Below, in pieces: positions 49,286 to 59,761 of a stretch of DNA of 64,000 bases (position 1 is its first letter; each line of letters starts with the position of its first letter). A model generated the notes under the pieces. It saw only the letters and a program-made list of their open reading frames with translations. It ran no database searches and was not told the DNA's origin. The position numbers and the translations under genes are program-made. The DNA is from Bacteroidetes bacterium UBA1935 (GTDB lineage Bacteria; Bacteroidota; Bacteroidia; Chitinophagales; Chitinophagaceae): NCBI GenBank assembly GCA_002337045.1, contig DDFF01000003.1, positions 424,427 to 488,426 of the forward strand, read 5' to 3'.

Positions 49286-50908
49286 GTAGCGGGTACTGTT
49301 CATTGTTTCCATCGCTTTGCGTATCACGGCATCGTCCCATGTGGTAATGGAATAATAACCGTTGCTGCGGAATAGTATGCGTGCCAACTGTGCCTTCAGC
49401 TGCAGGCGGAAGTAAGAAAGATTTGTCTGGTTGCGCAGCACACGCTCTACCGCACGGCGGAAGGTAGGATCCTGCATCTTCAGGAAGCCTGCTACCAGCT
49501 CATCGCCGCTATACTTGGTACTGAAGTCTGTAATGGTTTTGTATTGCAGCAATTGCGCGCGGTTGTGCATGTAGTAGTTCCACACGGTGCGGCGCGCATC
49601 TTCGCTATACAGCATATTGGTAAGCCCCGGGGTAAGCCTTGCCGTATCAAAGGGTACAAACACATCGGGCTTTATGCCACCACCACCATACACCACACGT
49701 TTGTTGGCAGTATAGTAGCGTGCGGTATCATCTGTTATGATGCTGTCGTTGCCTTTCAGCACATCATTTTCAAAACGCTTGATGAAGTCTTCATCATATG
49801 CATCGCGCCCGTTTTTGTAAGAGCGTTGTATGCAGCGTCCCGATGGTATATAGTATTTAGCAACCGTCAGGCGCAGTGCTGCCCCGTCATCCAGATCGTA
49901 CTGTTCCTGTACAAGACCTTTGCCATAAGAACGGCGGCCTACTATGATGCCCCTGTCGTAGTCTTGCACAGCACCCGAAAGTATCTCGCTGGCCGATGCC
50001 GAGCCTTCATCTATCAGTATGGCAATCTTACCTTTTTCAAAACCCTGCAAGCCTTCTGTTTTATAGTCTATACGCTTGCTGTGTGTGCCTTTGGTATATA
50101 CTATCAGCTTGTCGCCTTCCAGCAGTTCGTCGGCTATGCGTTGTGCAGCTTCCAGATAACCGCCGGGGTTCTGGCGCAGGTCTATCACCAATTGCTCCAT
50201 ACCGTTGGCTTTCAGCCCCTTCAATGCGCGTGCAAATTCATCGTAAGTAGTAGCACTGAATCGGTTGATTTTGATATAGCCTGTTTTGCTATCCAGCATT
50301 ATGTTGGCATCTACACTTACCACAGGTATTTCGCCACGGGCAATGGTCAGTTGTTTCATGGCATTGCTTACAGGGTCTTTCAGCGTTACGCTTACCTTAC
50401 TGTTCAGCCTGCCCTTCAGCATTTTTATCACATTGTCACTTGGTATCTGCCTGCCTGCTATTACGCTGTCGCCTACTTTTATAATCTTATCGCCTGTTAT
50501 CACACCTGCTTTGTCTGCGGGGCCACCGGGCACCACAGCCGTTACGTTCATCGTATCGTCAAAAATGAAAAACTCTACACCAATACCATAAAAACTACCC
50601 TCCAGGTCTTCGTTCACTTCTTCCAGCTCGTCTGCAGGTATGTAAGATGTGTGGGGATCCAGATCGCTCAGTATGCCCTCTATGGCACCTTTATACAGCT
50701 CATCGGTCTTTACAGAATCAACATATTTTTCGTTGATGAGGTCTATTATCTGTTCCAGCCTGTCGTTTCGTTGCATCACGGCCTGTATATCGCGCTTGCC
50801 ACGCAGTGTATCGCGCAGATTGAAGCCCAGCGCCATACCGCCTACCATTACTACCGAAAAAAACAGGGGTGTCCAAACCTTAAACCCACCCGATTGCTTG
50901 CCGTCCAT
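49256..50908 (-). CDS. S41-family C-terminal processing peptidase
   Basis: 550 residues. One N-terminal membrane anchor (about 11-28), a PDZ domain (about 105-190: GIGVEFFIFDDTMNVTAVVPGGPADKAGVITGDKIIKVGD) and the S41 catalytic domain (about 200-375) with LRQNPGGYLEAA, the nucleophile region EGSASASEI (302-309) and the general base Lys330 in RRSYGKGLV. The C-terminal 170 residues are an extension common in Bacteroidota members. It should cleave proteins from their C-terminus in the periplasm, controlling envelope protein quality. The -7 box is at 50924-50931. Its 3' end overlaps the convergent nuclease-like gene by 30 bases. Confidence 0.94.
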   Translation of the reverse strand: MDGKQSGGFKVWTPLFFSVVMVGGMALGFNLRDTLRGKRDIQAVMQRNDRLEQIIDLINEKYVDSVKTDELYKGAIEGILSDLDPHTSYIPADELEEVNEDLEGSFYGIGVEFFIFDDTMNVTAVVPGGPADKAGVITGDKIIKVGDSVIAGRQIPSDNVIKMLKGRLNSKVSVTLKDPVSNAMKQLTIARGEIPVVSVDANIMLDSKTGYIKINRFSATTYDEFARALKGLKANGMEQLVIDLRQNPGGYLEAAQRIADELLEGDKLIVYTKGTHSKRIDYKTEGLQGFEKGKIAILIDEGSASASEILSGAVQDYDRGIIVGRRSYGKGLVQEQYDLDDGAALRLTVAKYYIPSGRCIQRSYKNGRDAYDEDFIKRFENDVLKGNDSIITDDTARYYTANKRVVYGGGGIKPDVFVPFDTARLTPGLTNMLYSEDARRTVWNYYMHNRAQLLQYKTITDFSTKYSGDELVAGFLKMQDPTFRRAVERVLRNQTNLSYFRLQLKAQLARILFRSNGYYSITTWDDAVIRKAMETMNSTRYSAIIGRQGF

Positions 50909-50923
50909 TTATAAAAAGATGGG

Positions 50924-50931
50924 CAAAGTTA
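50924..50931 (-). promoter_or_regulatory. Bacteroidota -7 box (TAACTTTG)
   Basis: CAAAGTTA on the plus strand, 15 bases upstream of the S41 peptidase start at 50908. Confidence 0.6.
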
Positions 50932-51042
50932 GGCGCATTTAACGATTAAATAATAAACTTATTTGATGGTTATATTCAATTAACAAAACACTATTAGGAA
51001 AATGCTCTTTCATACTGCATTTTTGTACTCAAATATCCCGTT

Positions 51043-51894
51043 ATGGCATCCATACTACTGGTAGAAAGTGGCTCGACAAAGACAGACTGGTGCCTGCTGG
51101 CAAAAGGCAAGAAGCCTGTACACTTCAGCACAGGTGGCATCAACCCCCATTTGCAAAGCAGGGATGCCATATTGCAACTGCTGGAAACGGAACTGGCGTG
51201 GAACCCTAAAAAACACCATGCAGATGCCATAGCCTACTACGGCGCTGGTGCGGGCAGTGCTGCCAAGCAAAAAGAAATGGCGGCTATCCTCAAAAAACAC
51301 TTCGGCATAAAGGATATAGAAGTAAACGGCGATATGATGGCTGCTGCGCGTGCCCTGTGCGGCGACAAAAAAGGTATGGTAAGCATACTGGGTACAGGCA
51401 GCAATTGCTGCTACTACAACGGTAAAAAGATAGCCGAGCAGAAACCATCACTGGGCTTTATAGCGGGCGATGAAGGCAGCGGCAACTATATGGGCAGGCG
51501 TGTATTGCAATACTATGCCTACAATACGTTTGATGCAGAACTGAAACTGGCCTTCGAACAATTGTTTGGCAACGATGTGCAGGGTCTGATAAACAGGCTA
51601 TATAGCGAACCATTCCCCAACCGCTACCTGGCAGGCTTTGTGCAATTGCTGGTAAATACCCGTGGGCACTACATGACAGAAAACATCATTGAAGACTGCA
51701 TCAACGATTTCTTTCATCATCATATACTGAAGTATCGCAACAGTTGGAAACTGCCGCTGTATTTTACAGGCAGTGTATCACATCTTTTCAGCGATGTAAT
51801 AGAAAGCCTCTGCAACCAATACGAACTGGAACTGGGCACGATTGCCAAAAGCCCGATGGATGGGCTGATTGCTTATCATAAGAAGCAGTTGTAA
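51043..51894 (+). CDS. N-acetylglucosamine-kinase-like protein (BadF/BadG ATPase family)
   Basis: 283 residues, full length. ASKHA-fold motifs: phosphate-1 VESGSTKTDWCLL (residues 7-19), GTGSNCCYY (about 117), and GFIAGDEGSGNYMGRR (about 138-153), which is typical of N-acetylglucosamine kinases of this family in Bacteroidota. It probably phosphorylates an amino sugar released from cell wall or chitin turnover. The gene stands alone, with the S41 peptidase gene diverging on its left. Confidence 0.9.
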   Translation: MASILLVESGSTKTDWCLLAKGKKPVHFSTGGINPHLQSRDAILQLLETELAWNPKKHHADAIAYYGAGAGSAAKQKEMAAILKKHFGIKDIEVNGDMMAAARALCGDKKGMVSILGTGSNCCYYNGKKIAEQKPSLGFIAGDEGSGNYMGRRVLQYYAYNTFDAELKLAFEQLFGNDVQGLINRLYSEPFPNRYLAGFVQLLVNTRGHYMTENIIEDCINDFFHHHILKYRNSWKLPLYFTGSVSHLFSDVIESLCNQYELELGTIAKSPMDGLIAYHKKQL

Positions 51895-51981
51895 GAACAA
51901 AAGCCTTTCTTACACTTTTATTACACAACCCACTAAGGGTGGCTATATGTTTTGTCGTCTTTCTTGTATAAAACCATTTTT

Positions 51982-52743
51982 ATGAGAAAGACATTACTCC
52001 TCACCACCATTGCTGCTGCATTGGCAGGCAGCGCATCTGCGCAAATCAAATATCACGACATCAACCCCGATACTACCATCAGCACATGGGATATGATAAC
52101 CATTGCCCCCATTGTAAAACTACCCGGCTATGGCACCAGCAATGCTATAGATATATGGTGGCACCCCGTGCCGGAGGTTGTGGTGAACGGATGGAATGAT
52201 TGTGAAGTATTGTATGATGCTGCGGGCACCTACCCTGCCATGCTGAAGGCAGGCGACAGCATATCTGCGAGCGGCACATGGAAGAAGCCCGCTTACGACC
52301 CGCTGAATAAAGCAGGTGTGGGCAACTGGACAACAAATGCTACCGACAAGTATCTGGGCATACGCGCCAAAAACAATGGTGTGTGGAACTACGCATGGCT
52401 AAAGATGACAGTAGCTAACGCAGCGGCATCATTTACCGTAAAGGAATATGCTGCAGAAACATCGGGCAAGAAGATAAATGCAGGTGTAAAGACAAGCACT
52501 ACCATAGCATACACACCACAAGAGTACAAACTGAATATAGTATCTACCGAGGGCGCTATTGATATTGCAGGATTGGAAGGCACCAATAACATCACCCTTA
52601 CAGACATTGGCGGGCGTGTTGTTTACAACACGATTGCTACAGCAGGCAAGCACAGCATCAGCACACAACAGCTTACCAAAGCAGTATACATATTACGCAT
52701 CAGCAATGGCGAAAAGCACAAGGCCACTAAGGTGCAACTTTGA
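51982..52743 (+). CDS. Small T9SS-sorted secreted protein
   Basis: 253 residues from the ATG at 51982, signal peptide MRKTLLLTTIAAALAGSASA (cleavage before Gln21). The mature part (about 21-175) has no family I recognise; it contains IDIWWHPVPEVVVNGWNDCEVLY and two WKKP/WTT stretches. The last ~70 residues (EYKLNIVSTEGAIDIAGLEGTNNITLTDIGGRVVYN ... LTKAVYILRISNGEKHKATKVQL) are a type A T9SS sorting domain lacking the usual YPNP start. Likely a secreted or surface protein of unknown function. Confidence 0.85.
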   Translation: MRKTLLLTTIAAALAGSASAQIKYHDINPDTTISTWDMITIAPIVKLPGYGTSNAIDIWWHPVPEVVVNGWNDCEVLYDAAGTYPAMLKAGDSISASGTWKKPAYDPLNKAGVGNWTTNATDKYLGIRAKNNGVWNYAWLKMTVANAAASFTVKEYAAETSGKKINAGVKTSTTIAYTPQEYKLNIVSTEGAIDIAGLEGTNNITLTDIGGRVVYNTIATAGKHSISTQQLTKAVYILRISNGEKHKATKVQL

Positions 52744-52760
52744 TTTCTTCTTAATACAAT

Positions 52761-52791
52761 AAAAACGGCATTGTGTCTACAATGCCGTTTT
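52761..52791. terminator. Bidirectional terminator
   Basis: AAACGGCATTGT and ACAATGCCGTTT perfect 12-bp arms with A-run before and T-run after, between the T9SS gene and the convergent lipoprotein gene. Confidence 0.9.
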
Positions 52792-52868
52792 ACCCCCTCC
52801 GTATCGTTATTTATTTTGCCCGTTATTACGATACACACTCATCCTCAAACTTTGCCCGTTTTAGCTAT

Positions 52869-53297
52869 TTATTTTACAAAATGTAAAGTTTCTGTTCCGT
52901 TCTTGCTGTCACCACTCAGTTTTATCTCACTGTCCGTTTTACTGTCTATCACCCAGTCATCTGCCAGCTCAAGCACCTTCTCGTCTGTTGTATTGAATGT
53001 CAGCACCATTTTCTGTTTGCCGTCATCACTTATCTGGCTCCACGTACCGTTGATGGTTTGCCCGTTGCGGTTTACTGTGATGGTGTTATTACTATTAAAC
53101 TCAAACGTATTGCCGCTGTAGTCGCTTGTTTCTTCTTTTGTTTTATCGTAGTAATAGCTGATGCGCCATTTGCCGCTAGCTATGCTTGTGTTTGATGATG
53201 GTGTAATGTTATTGCTATCATCATTCTTATCGCAACTGCTGCTAGTGAGCGTTGTAAACAGTATCAGTGCTGCTATGGGTGCTATCAATTTCCTCAT
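52869..53297 (-). CDS. Lipocalin-like lipoprotein
   Basis: 142 residues. Signal peptide ending in lipobox SSSC (Cys about 22) followed by DKNDDSNN, an acidic start often seen on Bacteroidota surface lipoproteins. The mature domain (about 40-142) has the GKWRISYYYD ... YSGNTFEFNSNNTITVNRNG ... NGTWSQISDDGKQKMVLTF pattern of the lipocalin-like domain common in this phylum. Ligand unknown. The -7 box lies at 53316-53323. Confidence 0.85.
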   Translation of the reverse strand: MRKLIAPIAALILFTTLTSSSCDKNDDSNNITPSSNTSIASGKWRISYYYDKTKEETSDYSGNTFEFNSNNTITVNRNGQTINGTWSQISDDGKQKMVLTFNTTDEKVLELADDWVIDSKTDSEIKLSGDSKNGTETLHFVK

Positions 53298-53315
53298 GTG
53301 GTCATATTAACCATG

Positions 53316-53323
53316 CAAAGCTA
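53316..53323 (-). promoter_or_regulatory. Bacteroidota -7 box (TAGCTTTG)
   Basis: CAAAGCTA on the plus strand, 18 bases upstream of the start at 53297. Confidence 0.6.
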
Positions 53324-53437
53324 TAAAGCCCCAAACCATAAGCAAAACGATATACCCCCATCTGGGAAATGAAACGATTGAAACGGGATAATAACAGATG
53401 AAGCGGAAATATACCCGACGAAACAGCCATAAAAGAA

Positions 53438-53465
53438 TGTTGCCGAAACTGGAGTTTCGGCAACA
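53438..53465 (-). terminator. Rho-independent terminator
   Basis: TGTTGCCGAAAC and GTTTCGGCAACA perfect 12-bp arms with loop TGGA, then TTCTTTTAT on the minus strand, 22 bases after the stop of the SBBP-repeat gene. Confidence 0.88.
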
Positions 53466-53487
53466 CAGGTAAACACTCAATATGGGT

Positions 53488-56400
53488 TTACTGCACTACA
53501 CTAAATCGCATATTGCCGACATTACCCTCTTCGTCATGTATGCGAAGCATGTAAACACCTCCAGGCATGTTTGCTGTCTGCACAACGTGTTGCACCTGTC
53601 CGTTAACAGGTTTCAACTGTGTACGATACACCACTCTGCCTACTGCGTCTGTAATATCTATATTTAATTCTTTTGCACTGCTATTTCCTTTCAGTGTAAA
53701 GACTCCATTGTTCGGGTTCGGATACAATTTCCAATCGGCCATGTCTATAGCACCTACTTCCAATTGCAGATTCTTGCCGATTGTAATAATATTACTCACT
53801 GCCGTATCTGGCTCTGCACAAGTCAGGTCGCTCAACATCCACAATTGTATCTGGTCGCCTGTTTTGATGTCCTGATCTACCACAGCAATATATACCGGAG
53901 TTCTGCCTGCCAATACTACTTGTCCGTTTTTCAACCAACGATAAGTAGGAACATTGCCCATGTTTGTATGTTTTGCAGAGAAGGTAATAGCCGTACCCGT
54001 TGGTACACTGCTACCCGGATTTGCTTTAATAGTAGCTGTAGGAGGCAGATTGCCCGATGCATTGATTGTAAATACATTGCTGGTATCCCATGGCTTGGTG
54101 AGGCAAGGCCAGTCTGCGGTATATATACAGTATATAACATCGCCTGTCGCCAATGAATTGCTTTGCCATTTGAATGATGTTGCACCCGGTATAGGCATAC
54201 CATTTTTATACCATTGATATGTAGGTGCTGTACCACCACCAGTAGCAGTAGCTACAAAGTCTACCATATCGCCGAGGCATATATTAGCTCCCGGATACGC
54301 TGCTGCAACTACACTAGGCGTCAGCGTTTGATAAACGGAAACCAATGTACTGTCTTGCGTATTACACCTGCCCAACGCAGCTGTTACTTTATAGTAGCCG
54401 GACATATTAGTTGTAGCCGGTGACCTGTTGACAATCTGCCCTGTAGTAGAGAAGTTGCCCGGGCCTTGCCATGTATATGTAACACCACTTGTCATACTGT
54501 AAGTGCTCATAGCAATTACATTGCCTACGCAGAAATTGCCACCACCACTTATTACCGGAGGCACAGGCAGGCTGTCTACAACTGCTTTGAAGCTATCTGT
54601 AGAAGAACACCCGTTGAGTGTGGCAGTAACTATATATGTACCACTAACATTCGTTGTCGCATTTACAATAGTTTCATTGCCGCTGGTGCTAGTAAATAAA
54701 TGCGGCCCTGTCCATAAATAAGAAACACCCGGTGTGCTGCTAACACCCGAAAATGCCAATGTGCTGCCACTGCACAACGGAGAGTTGTGTGTAATTGTCG
54801 GCGTATCAGGCAATATTCTGATTGTAATATTATTCATATTGGCATAGCCAACACCTGACGGTGCTGTGTAAGCCATGCGTATACGGTAGGCCGTTCCCGG
54901 AGGCGTAGTCAGTGGTATTTTCAGCTTCATAGTACCTGGAAGCGGCGTTGTAACACTACCCAATGTAGTGAATACACCAAAACTGCCAAACGGATCTGAC
55001 AGCTGTACAGAAAATGTATTGGTTGGAAGGAACGGATTTGTTATCCCATAGGTAACAGTCATGGTATCGCCCTGACAAAAAACCAGAGGGCTTACACTGG
55101 CTACATAGGCAGCGGTATCTGCCTTGAACTTACACAGGTACGCATCCTGTGCACCGGCCAGCGACATTTGATAACCACCCATACTAGAGATTGACGTATT
55201 ACTACTTGTATTACCAGCAATAAACAAATCGCCCGTGCGGCTGTATGTAATACCGAAACAGTTGTCTGCATCAAAACCACCAAGGTATGAAACCCAACTA
55301 CGTGAACCACCCGGTCCAAAGATGGCAATAAAGGCATCGCTATTGCCTCCAAATGCTTGTTGATATGCCCCCGGAGTGCTTAAGCCTATACTACCCGTAG
55401 TACCACTGAAACATACGTTATTGTTAGCATCTATATCTATATCTGCAGTATTATCCGGGGCGATGCCACCAAAATAAGTACCCCATATTAACGTACCCGC
55501 AGGATCGAATTTTGCCAGATAGGCATCAGAAGGCCCAGAACCGGCTATCGAGGGCTGAAAGCTACCGGATGTAGATATACCTGTAGTGCTGAATGTAGAA
55601 CCGGCTATATATACATTGTTTGCGTTATCGCAAGCCAGGCCTATACTACCATCATCATTTGAACCACCATAGTATGTACCCCATTGCCTTATCCCCGATG
55701 AATTGAACTTAGCTATGAAAACATCTTTAGCCCCGGCCAATGTAGATTGATGGGTGCCACTTGTCGCAATACCGGAAACACTCTCCGTAGTACCGGTAGC
55801 ATATATATTACCGTTTAAATCAGTACTGACTTTTACTATTTTATCAGGGGATATTCCTCCATAATAGGTAGACCACTGCAGCACGCCTGCCGGAGAAAAC
55901 TGTGCCAGATAACCATCATCTGCACCTGCAATAGACACCTGATGCGCACCACTTGTACTGATGCCCGATGCACTGCTTGTCATACCACAGAGGTATATTA
56001 CATTATTAGCTTTGTCCCATGTTACACCTACCATGTAGTCGTCATAAGACACAGCACCCGATTCATTGCCGCTGCCACCAAAATAGGTAGCCCATTGTCT
56101 TGTACCATCATTTCTAAACTTCACCAGATACGCATCGCTACCACCGCCCGAGGTTGTCTGATAAGCGCCTGTACTGGCCATACCTGTGCTTGTAGTAGTT
56201 ACACCTGCCACATATGCATCGCCAAGTGTATCTGCACTTACATAAAAGAAATTGTCATTACCGTTACCACCATAATACGTACACCACTGCAACAAGCCAT
56301 CTACATCAAACATGGCAAGAAAAGCATCTCTGCTGCCCACATACGTAGTTTTGTATGCACCAATAGTAGCAAGCCCGAAACTACTATACGTATATCCCGC

Positions 56401-57252
56401 CAGGTATGTGCTACCCGCTGTATCTGCCGACACGCTGAATGCCGCATCTACATCGGCAGAGCCAAAGTAGGTACTCCATGCAATTGCAGGATCTATAACC
56501 AAGGCACTACCACTATTGTAATCTGAAACAGCAAAACCCAGCACACTGCCATTCAATGTATAATTGCTGTTAACTTTTTCTTTGGTTTCAGCATAATACG
56601 TGTATGGCGCGTCTTCTGTAATAACACCCATTGCAGTTTTAACCTGTAGTTTTCCGTTTTTCAGTTGCAAACTTTCCTGTCCGCCATACTTGATTTTAAT
56701 ATCAGCGGGGTTGCCGCCTGCATTTATAACAAAGTCGTACTTGATAGATTGATTGGCGCCATCGTTACTTACATAAAGCACCCAATCTATAGATGGATAA
56801 ATATCTTTGTATACTATACGCTTATAGCTTCTGGCAGTTGCGCCATCAGGGCCGTACGCAGGGCCATAAAACAGTTCTTTATATTCTTGTTGTTCTTGTG
56901 TTGTAGCAATAGCTGCTTTGTTAGCTCCTATCAGTTGTACATCAAGCCTGTAAGCCTGAATAGGAAATTCGCTTTTTGCCTTTTGAGCCTCTGTCTGTGG
57001 TATCGATTTCACCCATTGATATTCAATTTTAGCGGGTGCTATATACATACTTACGCTCTTAGAATTGAGCATAAAATCAACATCGTTGCGCCTGTTACCA
57101 TGTTGGTCGTGTACCTGACCTATGTTTTCAGTAAAAATCAATCTTGATTTGGTGAATGCTTCTGCCTTGCCACGGGCTATTGCCTGCGTATGCCACAAAA
57201 GCATACAACATATTATTACGGCTATTTGCTGTAAGAGTATACGGTGTTTCAT
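53488..57252 (-). CDS. SBBP-repeat (beta-propeller) T9SS cargo protein
   Basis: 1254 residues. Signal peptide about 1-26. The N-terminal domain (about 35-265: FTENIGQVHDQHGN, FYGPAYGPDGATARSYKRIVYKDIYPSIDWVLY, VIDPAI) is the conserved region found before SBBP repeats in this phylum. Seven SBBP-type repeats follow (about 265-720), each starting W.TY.GG (WSTYFGSAD, WCTYYGGNG, WATYFGGSG, WSTYYGGIS, WGTYYGGSN, WGTYFGGIA, WVSYLGGFD), which fits a seven-bladed propeller. Next come Ig-like modules (GVSYLWTGPHLF, GVTYTWQGPGNF, PTYQWYKNG, PTYRWLKNG) and a type A sorting domain (LYPNPNNGVFTLKGN). Probably a large surface adhesin; partner unknown. Confidence 0.92.
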   Translation of the reverse strand: MKHRILLQQIAVIICCMLLWHTQAIARGKAEAFTKSRLIFTENIGQVHDQHGNRRNDVDFMLNSKSVSMYIAPAKIEYQWVKSIPQTEAQKAKSEFPIQAYRLDVQLIGANKAAIATTQEQQEYKELFYGPAYGPDGATARSYKRIVYKDIYPSIDWVLYVSNDGANQSIKYDFVINAGGNPADIKIKYGGQESLQLKNGKLQVKTAMGVITEDAPYTYYAETKEKVNSNYTLNGSVLGFAVSDYNSGSALVIDPAIAWSTYFGSADVDAAFSVSADTAGSTYLAGYTYSSFGLATIGAYKTTYVGSRDAFLAMFDVDGLLQWCTYYGGNGNDNFFYVSADTLGDAYVAGVTTTSTGMASTGAYQTTSGGGSDAYLVKFRNDGTRQWATYFGGSGNESGAVSYDDYMVGVTWDKANNVIYLCGMTSSASGISTSGAHQVSIAGADDGYLAQFSPAGVLQWSTYYGGISPDKIVKVSTDLNGNIYATGTTESVSGIATSGTHQSTLAGAKDVFIAKFNSSGIRQWGTYYGGSNDDGSIGLACDNANNVYIAGSTFSTTGISTSGSFQPSIAGSGPSDAYLAKFDPAGTLIWGTYFGGIAPDNTADIDIDANNNVCFSGTTGSIGLSTPGAYQQAFGGNSDAFIAIFGPGGSRSWVSYLGGFDADNCFGITYSRTGDLFIAGNTSSNTSISSMGGYQMSLAGAQDAYLCKFKADTAAYVASVSPLVFCQGDTMTVTYGITNPFLPTNTFSVQLSDPFGSFGVFTTLGSVTTPLPGTMKLKIPLTTPPGTAYRIRMAYTAPSGVGYANMNNITIRILPDTPTITHNSPLCSGSTLAFSGVSSTPGVSYLWTGPHLFTSTSGNETIVNATTNVSGTYIVTATLNGCSSTDSFKAVVDSLPVPPVISGGGNFCVGNVIAMSTYSMTSGVTYTWQGPGNFSTTGQIVNRSPATTNMSGYYKVTAALGRCNTQDSTLVSVYQTLTPSVVAAAYPGANICLGDMVDFVATATGGGTAPTYQWYKNGMPIPGATSFKWQSNSLATGDVIYCIYTADWPCLTKPWDTSNVFTINASGNLPPTATIKANPGSSVPTGTAITFSAKHTNMGNVPTYRWLKNGQVVLAGRTPVYIAVVDQDIKTGDQIQLWMLSDLTCAEPDTAVSNIITIGKNLQLEVGAIDMADWKLYPNPNNGVFTLKGNSSAKELNIDITDAVGRVVYRTQLKPVNGQVQHVVQTANMPGGVYMLRIHDEEGNVGNMRFSVVQ

Positions 57253-57402
57253 TATTAGTGTAATGCAGTATTATTGTATCTTATAAAAATACTATATTAT
57301 ATAGAGATTAATAGGCTAACAGCTTATTTTAATGGGATATTAATACCAACGCATTGAAAAATAAATTAAATTGAAATACATTGATTGCCAGATAAATGCA
57401 AA

Positions 57403-59718
57403 TCAATCTCTTTTAACTACAAGTTTAAACACCTTGTAATCTCCATCTACCCAGAGCTTTAGCATGTAAATGCCGCTGGCCAGTGCCCCCCTCAGGCGTA
57501 CGTTGTGATAGAGCTTTTTATCTGCCACAGGAACAGATGTGCGGTACACCACCTGCCCCGCATCGTTTGTAATCTTTATTTCTGCAAGCTGGTCTTTATG
57601 TAGTATTCCTTTCAGGTAGAAATCTCCATTATTGGGATTGGGATACAGCACAATGTTGCCCGTATCAGCCTCATCACTTATCTGCACCTGCAATGATGTA
57701 GAGTCCTGACATTTATCAAGCGCGGCTACCAGCACATACATACCACTTTGCCAGCTTTCAGCATTTTTTATTTCGGGTGCCAGTATAGATGTGGCAAACC
57801 CGGCAGGGCCACGCCAGCTATAGTTGATACCGCTTTCAAGATTATCAATCTTCAGCATCAGGGTACCACCTTTTGCTATCGGGCCGTTTGAAGATATTAC
57901 CGGCTTCTGCGGTGCGCGTTTCACCAACACATTGGCAGTATCGGCACTAGTACAGCCATCCAGCAAGGCTGTAACTATGTATCGGCCGGTAGCAGTTGCA
58001 GCAACATGTCTGATAAGTGTATCTGTTACCTGTGCAGAAAAGCCTGACGGACCGGACCAGCTATAGCCTGTACCGGCTATTTTCTCTTTTATACCCAGTT
58101 GTAGATCACCACCGGCACACAAAGCAGTATCTGCCATCGCAACAGGTTGCAATGGCAGAGGACGTATATCTGCAATGAGTGTATCTGTAGCAGTACAGCC
58201 ATTGAGCGATGCGCGCAATGTATAAGCACCTTTTCGCGTAAAATATGCCGGACTGATAACCGTATCTCTTACACTTGCTGTAAAACCCGAAGGGCCACTC
58301 CACATATACACAATTCCTGAAGCGGTATCTTTTGCCTGCAAACGCAGGGCATCACCAAAGCAAATGCTTATATCTTCCAATACTATTTCGGGCCTGTGTT
58401 TTATTACAGCCTTTACGGTATCGAATCCCAAACACCCATCCTGACGGGTTATCAGCACATATCTTCCGCTGTCTTTTTCTGTTATGTTGGGCAACTGCAA
58501 ACTTGCCAGCGTATCGGTATTACCATCGGGCTTCAGCCATACATTTATTACGCCTGCAGTATCCAGATTAGCTTGCAGTTTCAAAGTATCTCCCGCACAC
58601 AGGGGGCTGTTGTTAATGGCTGTTACTATCAGCGGGTTAGGCTTTATCCTCAACCTTGTGGTATCTCTTACCACACAGCCATAGTCTTGCATTTCGGCAA
58701 CATACAGGCCCGAGTCACTGAACTGTACATGCTGAAACGGATGGTGCTGCAATTTAGAAAACACTGCGCCTCCCCACCTGCTCCACCTTACTTCTGTAAA
58801 ATGTGAAAAATTGCTGTACCCTATCTGTGCAAAATTATTGACACAAGCGGGCCCTGTATTATAGATAACAGCAACCGGCATCTGGCCTATTGCAATATTA
58901 ACGGCAAATGGTTTTGATACATAAACCGGGCTGGTAGACACTACTCTTATTCTATATGCATCAGATGGCAGTACTACAGGTATTATTGCAGAAGCTATAC
59001 CACTGTAAGATCCGCTGACTGTTGTAAGCACTGTAGGCGATGCAAAACTTCCATTCTTATCAGACAATTGAAATATAAACTGATTGCCGGGAGAAAAGTA
59101 TCCTGCTATACGATACGGGATATCCACTGTATCGCCCACACACAAAATTGTATCAACATAATTGTTGATTTCTACCATAGTATCAGTTACAAAATCGACA
59201 GACATTACACTACCGCCTACAGTATCTATATCTGTAATGGTAATGCTTTTGATACTATCTATTATACGGATTTGCGTATTGATATTACCACCTGAAGTAA
59301 AATACAATTGCCCGTTTGTATTGATGGCATTACCCGTAGTGATGCCGCACAAATTTGCAAAACTGCCAATATTGGATGAGGATAAACTATAGTTTACTCC
59401 GTTCAGCTTTACACTGATGACCTCTCCCGGTTCGCTGGCATTTATCTGAAACCGAACTTCCTTTACTGCTCTGCTGAATGTATAAGTATACCCGCTTGAT
59501 TTGGATGCAGAGGTAGTACCCGCACCTATCTGATAAGGGCCTATATTACAAAAACTGCCACCCGGATACATACCTGGCGCACCTACCGAGGTAACATTAA
59601 CCGATAGATTGGCTATTGTCTGCGAACCTGATGAATGGCTGATATTATTATACGTTTGCCCCATTGCAATATTGCAACAGCACATCACCATGAGCCATAT
59701 GGAGTATAATCGTTTCAC
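57403..59718 (-). CDS. Ig-like multidomain T9SS cargo protein
   Basis: 771 residues. Signal peptide about 1-20 (MKRLYSIWLMVMCCCNIAMG). The N-terminal domain (about 21-185; QIGAGTTSASKSSGYTYTFSRAVKEVRFQINASEPGEVISVKLNG) looks like a beta-sandwich with a carbohydrate-binding-module pattern but is not assigned. About five Ig-like modules follow, with repeated marks such as SPLCAGDTLKL, ISICFGDALRL, TALCAGGDLQL and Y.W.GP.GF. The T9SS sorting domain starts at LYPNPNNGDFYLKG, closely like that of the SBBP-repeat protein. It is transcribed towards that gene, with 150 bases between, no terminator seen. Confidence 0.9.
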   Translation of the reverse strand: MKRLYSIWLMVMCCCNIAMGQTYNNISHSSGSQTIANLSVNVTSVGAPGMYPGGSFCNIGPYQIGAGTTSASKSSGYTYTFSRAVKEVRFQINASEPGEVISVKLNGVNYSLSSSNIGSFANLCGITTGNAINTNGQLYFTSGGNINTQIRIIDSIKSITITDIDTVGGSVMSVDFVTDTMVEINNYVDTILCVGDTVDIPYRIAGYFSPGNQFIFQLSDKNGSFASPTVLTTVSGSYSGIASAIIPVVLPSDAYRIRVVSTSPVYVSKPFAVNIAIGQMPVAVIYNTGPACVNNFAQIGYSNFSHFTEVRWSRWGGAVFSKLQHHPFQHVQFSDSGLYVAEMQDYGCVVRDTTRLRIKPNPLIVTAINNSPLCAGDTLKLQANLDTAGVINVWLKPDGNTDTLASLQLPNITEKDSGRYVLITRQDGCLGFDTVKAVIKHRPEIVLEDISICFGDALRLQAKDTASGIVYMWSGPSGFTASVRDTVISPAYFTRKGAYTLRASLNGCTATDTLIADIRPLPLQPVAMADTALCAGGDLQLGIKEKIAGTGYSWSGPSGFSAQVTDTLIRHVAATATGRYIVTALLDGCTSADTANVLVKRAPQKPVISSNGPIAKGGTLMLKIDNLESGINYSWRGPAGFATSILAPEIKNAESWQSGMYVLVAALDKCQDSTSLQVQISDEADTGNIVLYPNPNNGDFYLKGILHKDQLAEIKITNDAGQVVYRTSVPVADKKLYHNVRLRGALASGIYMLKLWVDGDYKVFKLVVKRD

Positions 59719-59761
59719 AAATCCAGGAACTACAATTTATGCATTTTATTTTATATGCGTC

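Noticed and set aside
49544..50914. 456-residue plus-strand frame opposite the S41 peptidase gene
   Set aside because: It is the shadow of a well-supported gene: rich in Tyr, His, Cys and Ile, with no recognisable domain.
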